In this document: piece after piece, positions 7,004 to 11,015 of the stretch
How positions within the stretch are numbered: the stretch's first letter is position 1
Layout of the letters: each line of letters begins with the position of its first letter
NCBI GenBank assembly: GCA_020353135.1
Contig: CP070688.1
Coordinates: forward strand, 2,333,512 to 2,344,526
Direction of reading: 5' to 3'
Length of the DNA stretch: 11,015 nt
Source: Chloroflexota bacterium
GTDB lineage: Bacteria; Chloroflexota; Anaerolineae; Promineifilales; Promineifilaceae
Notes under the pieces: generated by a model
The model's input: only the letters and a program-made list of their open reading frames with translations
Told to the model about the DNA's origin: nothing
Databases searched by the model: none
Program-made: the position numbers and the translations under genes

Positions 7004-7018
7004 TGGCGCCAGGCTCTT
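6988..7018 (-). terminator. Terminator hairpin of the FAS1 gene (possibly bidirectional)
   Basis: A perfect 12-base-pair stem, AAGAGCCTGGCG (6988-6999) with 7007-7018, and a seven-base loop. In the FAS1 direction the stem is followed by TTTTCG; on the plus strand by CTTCTTT. It sits about 70 bases after the FAS1 stop codon and before the ldhA promoter candidate. Confidence 0.7.
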
Positions 7019-7089
7019 CTTTGTAGGTGAAGTTTGTTCTATGAAGGAGCGTAGTCTTGCTTCACCAGTTCATCTTCACGTATTTGCCC

Positions 7090-8061
7090 TTACTCGGCTT
7101 CGGCCGGCCAGGGGCCCAGAATAACTGCGTCGACGACGTGAATGACGCCGTTGTCAGCATTCACATCGGCGGCAATCACCTCGGCGTAGTCATTGACCCA
7201 GAGGCTGCCGTCGAAATACTTCAGCCCGGCCTTCTGGCCATTAGCCATGGTCACGTCACCCAGCAGGGTTAAAGCCTGGTCGGAGTTAACTTCGCCTTCC
7301 AGGGCATGGTAGAGAAGGATGTCGGTGATCTCAGCTTTGCTGAAGGCGCCGCTGATGTTGTTCGCATTCAAACCAAGCTCGGCGAAAGCGTCGTCGGTCG
7401 GGGCGAAGACGGTCCACTCACCGCCGGACAAGGCGTCGGCCAGGTCAGCGTAAACAACGGCCGCAACCAGAGTGTCGAAGTTGCCGTTATTGACGGCGAT
7501 GTCGACAATTGAATTGCCGGCAGCTTCGTCACCACCGCCGACGGTTACGTCCTCTTCGGCTTCAGCGCGGGGCCAGGGGCCCAAGACAACGGTATCAACC
7601 ACGTGAATCACGCCATTGGAGGCAAGGATATCAGGGATGATAACCTTCGAATCATCATTGACGAACAGGTCACCATCGAAAGCTTTCAGACCAGCCTTCT
7701 GACCATTGGCCATCGTGACATCGCCCAGCAGGGTTAAAGCCTTGTCGGAATTTACCTCACCTTCCAGGACATGGTAGAGCAAAATGTCGGTCAGCTCGGC
7801 CTTGCTGAACGCGCTGGTGATGTTGTTCTCATTCAGGCCCAGCTTGGCGAAGGCATCATCGGTCGGGGCGAAGACGGTCCATTCACCGTCGGAAAGAGCT
7901 TCGGCCAGATCAGTATAGACGACGGCGGCGACCAGCGTATCAAAACGGCCATCCTCGACGGCGATGTCTACGATCGACTCATGGCCCGCGGCGAAGGCCG
8001 AGGAGACAACCATTAGCAACACGATGGCTGCGAGGAACATACTTTTAGCGAAACGTTTCAT
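7090..8061 (-). CDS. Secreted protein of two FAS1 (fasciclin) domains
   Basis: A 323-residue exported protein, probably an extracellular adhesion or matrix protein; FAS1 domains mediate cell-surface and protein contacts, and no enzyme activity is implied. Residues 1-25 are a clear signal peptide (MKRFAKSM, hydrophobic core, cleavage after SAFA). FAS1 domain 1 covers 29-164 and domain 2 covers 184-319. Each begins SIVDIA and has the H1 motif WTVFAPTDDAF (61-71 and 216-226), the YH motif in DILLYH and the H2 motif VIHVVD (151-156 and 306-311). The domains align without any gap at a constant offset of 155 residues, with about 80% identity by hand count. They are joined by an acidic/Gly linker (165-183). 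AAGGAG (8072-8077) lies ten bases before the ATG. There is no C-terminal anchor, so it is secreted or held non-covalently. Confidence 0.93.
   Translation of the reverse strand: MKRFAKSMFLAAIVLLMVVSSAFAAGHESIVDIAVEDGRFDTLVAAVVYTDLAEALSDGEWTVFAPTDDAFAKLGLNENNITSAFSKAELTDILLYHVLEGEVNSDKALTLLGDVTMANGQKAGLKAFDGDLFVNDDSKVIIPDILASNGVIHVVDTVVLGPWPRAEAEEDVTVGGGDEAAGNSIVDIAVNNGNFDTLVAAVVYADLADALSGGEWTVFAPTDDAFAELGLNANNISGAFSKAEITDILLYHALEGEVNSDQALTLLGDVTMANGQKAGLKYFDGSLWVNDYAEVIAADVNADNGVIHVVDAVILGPWPAEAE
7105..7977 (-). repeat. Intragenic tandem duplication of a FAS1 module
   Basis: Two coding copies, 7570-7977 and 7105-7512, repeat with a period of exactly 465 bases and no indels. Long near-identical DNA stretches remain, for example CCCAGCAGGGTTAAAGCC in both copies, pointing to a fairly recent duplication or ongoing gene conversion. 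Confidence 0.85.
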
Positions 8062-8190
8062 TATCTGAGTTCTCCTTTACTATTAGACTCTTATTCTTTA
8101 TCGGGCTTTAGGGCCCTCTGACGCCAAAAAACAATGATCTTATTCTGCCAAACAATCTATCTGGTATTCAGTCAATCAACCTCCTCTTCC

Positions 8191-8260
8191 GCACCATAGG
8201 TGCTCGCAATCTGGACAAAATATAGCAGATGTTCATATATTGTCAATATAATGCACCATA
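8191..8260. promoter_or_regulatory. Possible operator sites around the FAS1 promoter
   Basis: The dyad GCACC-ATA-GGTGC (8191-8203) lies just downstream of the predicted start of transcription. Its half-site GCACCATA recurs at 8253-8260 just upstream of the -35 box. A second dyad, TATATTG-T-CAATATA (8236-8250), overlaps the -35 itself. This is the layout of a regulated promoter; the regulator is unknown. Confidence 0.45.
8219..8246 (-). promoter_or_regulatory. Sigma70-type promoter of the FAS1 gene
   Basis: On the minus strand a perfect TTGACA (complement of 8241-8246), a 16-base spacer and TATATT (complement of 8219-8224) in an AT-rich island. Predicted start near 8212, giving a long leader of about 150 bases that contains a small GGGC-GCCC hairpin and the ribosome site. 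Confidence 0.6.
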
Positions 8261-8282
8261 TCCGTTAAGTTGTTGTTAATCT

Positions 8283-8396
8283 TTGACAGCTGGCAGAAAT
8301 GAGGTGAACGAGCAAAGCGTGGCGCAGCGGAACGTCTGACCGCAAGCGAAAGGGGTGGGGTTTCACAGAGTCTAGTAGTTGCCTGGAGGTGACGAG
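8283..8396. other. Gene-free spacer with inverted repeat, no gene seen
   Basis: Part of the 433-bp spacer 8062-8494. No supported ORF, tRNA or known RNA was recognised. It contains GTCTGACC (8334-8341), the perfect inverse of GGTCAGAC (8412-8419), and several words of the type AGCGxAGC. The G+C content rises sharply here compared with the AT-rich promoter island at 8200-8280. Confidence 0.4.
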
Positions 8397-8439
8397 AAAA
8401 AGCGCCGCCTAGGTCAGACCCTGGGCCGCGCGGCAGCGC
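8397..8439 (-). terminator. Probable terminator of the TP-rich lipoprotein gene
   Basis: On the minus strand GCGCTGCC (complement of 8432-8439) pairs with GGCGGCGC (complement of 8402-8409), eight pairs including one G-U, followed at once by TTTTT (8397-8401). The 22-base loop is long. It lies about 55 bases after the stop codon at 8495. A further small hairpin, GGCTT-AGCG-AAGCC (8449-8462), lies between. Confidence 0.5.
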
Positions 8440-8494
8440 ACCCGGACGGGCTTAGCGAAGCCGGGCCGGGGACGGCCGCTGAATGACGACTGGT

Positions 8495-9286
8495 TCAGCG
8501 CGCCAGGGAAACTGTGGCCAGGATTTCGTCTGACAAGGGAGCCGACATGTCGGCCCAGGCAGCGCCGAATGTGAGTTGCGGATCTTCAGGGTGCGGCGAC
8601 CAGAATTCGTTAAAGATAATCCCGTCAATACCCTCACAGCTGTAACGATAGCCGCTGAGTTGGACATTGATTGTCGTGGGCTGAGGCTGGGTAAGTATCC
8701 CATCTGGGCAGCGCTTACTGAACGTATCGGCAATCTGGCCAATGCTATTGCCGTCCACGTTGGCCACAAGCTTGACCGACAAGATTGCCTGCGGCCCCGG
8801 TGGCCCGAGTGCTCCACCCTCTTCCTGCATTACCCGGACTGCGAATACCTGTTCCTCGATGATGACGTCGGGAAAATCGGCGTTCCAAGATTCAATACGG
8901 ACCGGCTCTCCGACGATAGCAACCGTACCCGGCGGGTGCCAGAGCTCAATGCCGTACTCGTCGTCGTAGAATTGTTCCCAGCCGGCCGGCGCGAACTGAG
9001 CGACGGCCGTTGGAGCAGGGGTTTCTTCCTGTATAAGCTCGGTAGGCTCAGGCGTCGCCGTTGGCTCAACCGTGGGAGTCATGGTAGCCTCGGCGATTGT
9101 CGGCGTGGCCAGAGGCGCTGGCGTGCTTTCCAGGCCGCTGGCGCCGCCGTCGGCCGGCCCTTCGGTCGCATTGCCTTGAACGGCCACGCTGACCTCGTCT
9201 GCCAGGCCAACCTCGATCGTGCCGCAGGCCGCCAGCAAGCTTGCCAGCAACAATAAACCTAAAGCAAGAATGTATTTGCCACTCAT
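8495..9286 (-). CDS. TP-rich lipoprotein of unknown function
   Basis: A 263-residue lipoprotein. MSGK, a Leu-rich core and the lipobox LLAAC put the lipidated Cys at 21. A low-complexity Thr/Pro/Glu/Ala linker at about 52-95 should hold the domain away from the membrane. The C-terminal domain (about 100-263) opens AGWEQFYDDEYGIELWHPPG, the start seen in many small beta-rich extracellular domains of the type 'd.yGfel.yPp', and has two cysteines (C193, C217) that could form a disulfide. I cannot name the family. GGAGG (complement of 9292-9296) lies about six bases before the ATG at 9286, so the start is firm. The gene is divergent from the repeat-protein gene at 9685 and has a likely terminator at 8397-8439. 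Confidence 0.8.
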   Translation of the reverse strand: MSGKYILALGLLLLASLLAACGTIEVGLADEVSVAVQGNATEGPADGGASGLESTPAPLATPTIAEATMTPTVEPTATPEPTELIQEETPAPTAVAQFAPAGWEQFYDDEYGIELWHPPGTVAIVGEPVRIESWNADFPDVIIEEQVFAVRVMQEEGGALGPPGPQAILSVKLVANVDGNSIGQIADTFSKRCPDGILTQPQPTTINVQLSGYRYSCEGIDGIIFNEFWSPHPEDPQLTFGAAWADMSAPLSDEILATVSLAR

Positions 9287-9386
9287 CTATGCCTCCAATG
9301 ATACCGTTGTTTTGACTGCAGTTCAGCCTTAATGATAGGCCAACGTTGTCGCGGCATCATGACCGGCCGGTGACAAGCCGAAAACA

Positions 9387-9430
9387 GGATATAACGGAGT
9401 GGTAACAACTCTCCGGCGGCAATTATATCC
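9387..9430. other. Imperfect hairpin in the divergent intergenic region
   Basis: GGATATAACGGAG (9387-9399) pairs with CTCCG (9411-9415) and, after a seven-base bulge, with TTATATCC (9423-9430): 13 pairs around an 11-base loop. One arm contains TATAAC on the plus strand and the other TATAAT on the minus strand (9422-9427), the latter a possible -10 for the lipoprotein gene, although no good -35 is visible. A palindrome, ACCGGCCGGT (9362-9371), lies beside it. Confidence 0.45.
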
Positions 9431-9684
9431 GTGTTGGTGTGTTGCGCCGTGGTTGGCCGGCCGGACGATCGAAATAACATCGCAAACTCCCCTTAACAAC
9501 TTTGAAATATGAACGGGCTATCATTTGGCTGACTGGTTAGCAACTGGCTAAAAGCATTGTCTTCCCAAGCAAATGCGACACTGTTCGAAAGCGCAGGTGC
9601 GAGTCAGTAGGCGACTTCTTTGTGATGCCGGCATGTTGGCAAGTACTGTTTGCGAGGGAAGTTGACTGTGATAAGGAGAAAACG
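9431..9684. other. Remainder of the divergent spacer, no gene seen
   Basis: Gene-free DNA before the start at 9685. I see no convincing promoter pair or RNA gene. The frame of the downstream gene is open to a GTG at 9622, but that 21-residue extension lacks a ribosome site and would bury the signal peptide. A small GGCCGGCC palindrome lies near 9455-9462. Confidence 0.35.
9673..9678 (+). promoter_or_regulatory. Ribosome binding site deciding the start of the repeat protein
   Basis: AAGGAG six bases before the ATG at 9685. It places the start directly before a good signal peptide and excludes the upstream in-frame GTG at 9622. Confidence 0.75.
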
Positions 9685-10653
9685 ATGACAATACGTAAGA
9701 GACTATCTTTACTCGGGGCCAGCGCCATCGTGGTGCTTGTGCTGGCGCTCGGCGTGAGTGCCGTGTTCGCCCAGACGGACGGCGGTGATGACGCCCCTGA
9801 TGCTGAAGGCGAAACGCCGGCTCCGGCCCAACTCTGGGGCCATCGAGGCTTTCCAGGCTTTCGCGGCATACCAGGACAATCGGGTTTACCAGAGGGCTTG
9901 ACGCCCAAGGATGAACTGCTGGCCGATGCGCTGAACACTGACGTGGAGACCTTGGAGGCAGCGCGGGAAACTGCCCGGGTGAACGCCATCGAGCAAGCGC
10001 TGGCCCAGGGCCTCATTACTGAAGCGCAGGCACAACTGTTGCTAGAGAACGCGTTTAGTTTCAGATTCCACCGCGGGCACGGTTTGCACGATTTCGGCGG
10101 CGAGATTGATCGGGAAGCATTACTGGCCGACGCCCTGAATATCAGCGTCGAGGCGCTGCGCGAGGCTCGGCAAGAGGCCAATGAAGCCGCCCTGACTGAA
10201 CTGGTGGATGCTGGATACCTTACCGAAGAGCAGGTCAGCTTGATGGCCGCGCGGCAGGCCTTGAAAGAGGCCATTGATCACAATGAACTTCTGGCTGAGG
10301 TCTTGGGCGTGAGCCCGGCCGAGGTGGAAGAGGCCCGTGGAAACCGGGAATCGATGGCCGCTCTCATCGAAGACTCAGGCTTGAGCTTCGCCGAGCTTGC
10401 GGAAGGCATGCGGGCAGCTTACGAAGCGGCCGTCGACGAGGCGGTTGAAAATGGCGTGATCACCGCCGAAGAGGCTGAAGCCCTCCAGGAAGCAGGCGCA
10501 GCCAGAGGTCTCTTTGGTGGGCATGGTTGTGACCGGCGTGGCTTCGGCGGCCGGCAGGGATTGCGCGGTCGGGGTATGCCAGGCGGAAACGGCGCTTTCC
10601 AAGGCTCAGGTCAGCAATTCGGCGCCCCGGCGCAGACCGGCGCAAGCATCTGA
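9685..10653 (+). CDS. Secreted helix-rich repeat protein with Gly/Arg-rich tail
   Basis: A 322-residue exported protein of unknown function. MTIRKR and a hydrophobic core (8-28) form a signal peptide with likely cleavage after AVFA (29). An acidic/Pro linker with GHRGFPGFRG follows. Three diverged helical repeats come next: ELLADALNTDVETLEAAR (77-94), ALLADALNISVEALREAR (145-162) and ELLAEVLGVSPAEVEEAR (201-218). Each is followed by an Ala/Glu helix and a closing motif of the type GLITEAQAQLL, GYLTEEQVSLM or GVITAEEAEAL. The layout recalls DUF2680-like and related Ala-rich helical proteins, a weak resemblance only. The tail from 275 is rich in Gly, Arg and Gln (GGHGCDRRGFGGRQGLRGRG) with one Cys at 282. 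It has no enzyme motif and no C-terminal anchor. It may be an envelope or matrix protein; a metal or polyanion contact by the His/Gly/Arg segments is speculation. Confidence 0.75.
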   Translation: MTIRKRLSLLGASAIVVLVLALGVSAVFAQTDGGDDAPDAEGETPAPAQLWGHRGFPGFRGIPGQSGLPEGLTPKDELLADALNTDVETLEAARETARVNAIEQALAQGLITEAQAQLLLENAFSFRFHRGHGLHDFGGEIDREALLADALNISVEALREARQEANEAALTELVDAGYLTEEQVSLMAARQALKEAIDHNELLAEVLGVSPAEVEEARGNRESMAALIEDSGLSFAELAEGMRAAYEAAVDEAVENGVITAEEAEALQEAGAARGLFGGHGCDRRGFGGRQGLRGRGMPGGNGAFQGSGQQFGAPAQTGASI

Positions 10654-10714
10654 TCAAAGCCAACTTGCGTAAATGCTTAACGGAAGTTCAATATCCGCAA
10701 CGTAATGTAGGAAG

Positions 10715-10745
10715 GTTACGTAAGAGCGAATCGTAAGAACGTAAC
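10715..10745. repeat. Inverted repeat within a cluster of CGTAA words
   Basis: GTTACGT (10715-10721) and ACGTAAC (10739-10745) are a perfect seven-base inverted repeat with a 17-base centre. CGTAA occurs six times between 10668 and 10783, with irregular spacing, in the gene-free stretch before the partial lipoprotein gene. Confidence 0.4.
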
Positions 10746-10771
10746 ATAGCCTGATAGTGTAAATAGTATGG

Positions 10772-10801
10772 CCGGGAGCGTAACGTCAGGTACGCTCCCG
10801 G
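10772..10801 (+). terminator. Stable hairpin, possible terminator of the repeat-protein gene
   Basis: CCGGGAGCGTA (10772-10782) and TACGCTCCCGG (10791-10801) form a perfect 11-pair stem with an eight-base loop, about 120 bases after the stop codon at 10653. It is followed by GCCTCTTGCATT, not a real T run, so termination would be weak. It could instead stabilise the 3' end of the transcript or be a leader structure of the next gene. Confidence 0.45.
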
Positions 10802-10856
10802 GCCTCTTGCATTATCAGCAAGAGATGGAGACCCTAACAAATCTGGAGTAAATGAC

Positions 10857-11015
10857 GTGAGATTCGTTTCCAAGCTAAAGATCTTCTTACTAGCCAGCGT
10901 ACTGATATTGATTTTAGCGGCCTGCGCCCAGAGTCAGGATCCGGCCCCGAACGGCGTCGTCGATACCGACGATATCGTGGCCACTGTTATGGCCCAGATC
11001 GAAGCAGAATCGGCC
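10857..11015 (+). CDS. Lipoprotein, N-terminal part only (runs off window)
   Basis: The first 53 codons of an exported lipoprotein. The start is GTG 10857, supported by GGAG (10845-10848) eight bases before; the nearby ATG at 10852 reads straight into a stop (ATG ACG TGA). After a basic start (RFVSKLK) comes a hydrophobic core and the lipobox LILAAC with the lipidated Cys at 23. The mature part begins AQSQDPAPNGVVDTDDIVAT, followed by an acidic helix-like segment (VMAQIEAESA). N termini like this precede many kinds of extracellular domain in Chloroflexota, including proteases and solute-binding proteins, so no function can be given. The frame is open to the last base. Confidence 0.7.
   Translation, partial: MRFVSKLKIFLLASVLILILAACAQSQDPAPNGVVDTDDIVATVMAQIEAESA

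Noticed and set aside
8283..8494. RNase P, tmRNA, SRP RNA, 6S RNA or tRNA
   Set aside because: I looked for their conserved cores (for example GAGGAAAGTCC, the tRNA T-arm GGTTCGA, the SRP GGAAG loop) on both strands and found none. Only unspecific hairpins remain.
8576..9256. A 226-codon plus-strand open frame
   Set aside because: Antisense to the lipoprotein, Arg-rich without recognisable motifs or ribosome site. The minus frame has a lipobox and a firm GGAGG.
3880..9286. One long minus-strand operon
   Set aside because: Spacers of 92-433 bp, hairpin terminators at 6988-7018 and 8397-8439 and separate promoter candidates argue for several transcription units.
9537..10274. A 245-codon open frame on the minus strand, Ser/Ala-rich
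   Set aside because: It lies antisense to the repeat-protein gene, its composition (Ser, Ala, Pro, Arg) is that of a shadow frame, and the plus-strand gene has a signal peptide and a strong ribosome site.

Overview
The window looks like a chromosomal segment of an environmental bacterium, most likely of the Chloroflexota (Anaerolineae-like). This is inferred from gene style, not from a marker gene: secreted proteins with Thr-Pro linkers, lipoproteins ending in L-A-A-C, a tandem-FAS1 protein, moderately high G+C and AT-rich promoter islands. I found no rRNA, tRNA, CRISPR array, transposase or phage gene.

Positions 1-2841 (+): the 3' part of a family-4 glycosyltransferase gene, then 24 bp later an adenylate-forming enzyme of the phenylacetate-CoA ligase / coenzyme F390 synthetase type. 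The two look like the end of a surface-polysaccharide or glycoconjugate operon. Positions 2842-3860 (+): an extended -10 promoter and a membrane-anchored protein with a (Pro-Thr)7 stalk and a CBM-like beta-sandwich domain.

Positions 3880-9286: seven recognisable genes, all on the minus strand. In transcription order they are a TP-rich lipoprotein (9286-8495), a secreted protein of two near-identical FAS1 domains (8061-7090), the D-lactate dehydrogenase ldhA (6851-5841), a pirin (5672-4803) and two small unrelated zinc-ribbon proteins (4710-4324 and 4098-3880). A further 50-codon ORF (7003-6851) overlaps the ldhA start as TAATG and may be a coupled small gene or a gene remnant. The spacers hold candidate terminators (8397-8439, 6988-7018) and candidate promoters (8219-8246, 6951-6978, 5715-5723), so the genes are probably several transcription units, not one operon.

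Positions 9287-9684 are a divergent intergenic region with a strong imperfect hairpin. Positions 9685-11015 (+) encode a secreted helix-rich repeat protein with a Gly/Arg-rich tail, a hairpin, and the first 53 codons of another lipoprotein.

No complete new system is evident. The points most worth checking are the FAS1 promoter, where dyads and repeated half-sites surround the -35 and start site; the hidden ORF before ldhA; the shared motif and 27-bp tandem repeats upstream of the two zinc-ribbon genes; and the hairpin between the divergent genes. Several genes act at the cell surface (FAS1, CBM-like protein, lipoproteins, repeat protein, glycan genes). The cytoplasmic genes ldhA and pirin fit fermentative or redox metabolism, but no pathway link between them can be shown here.
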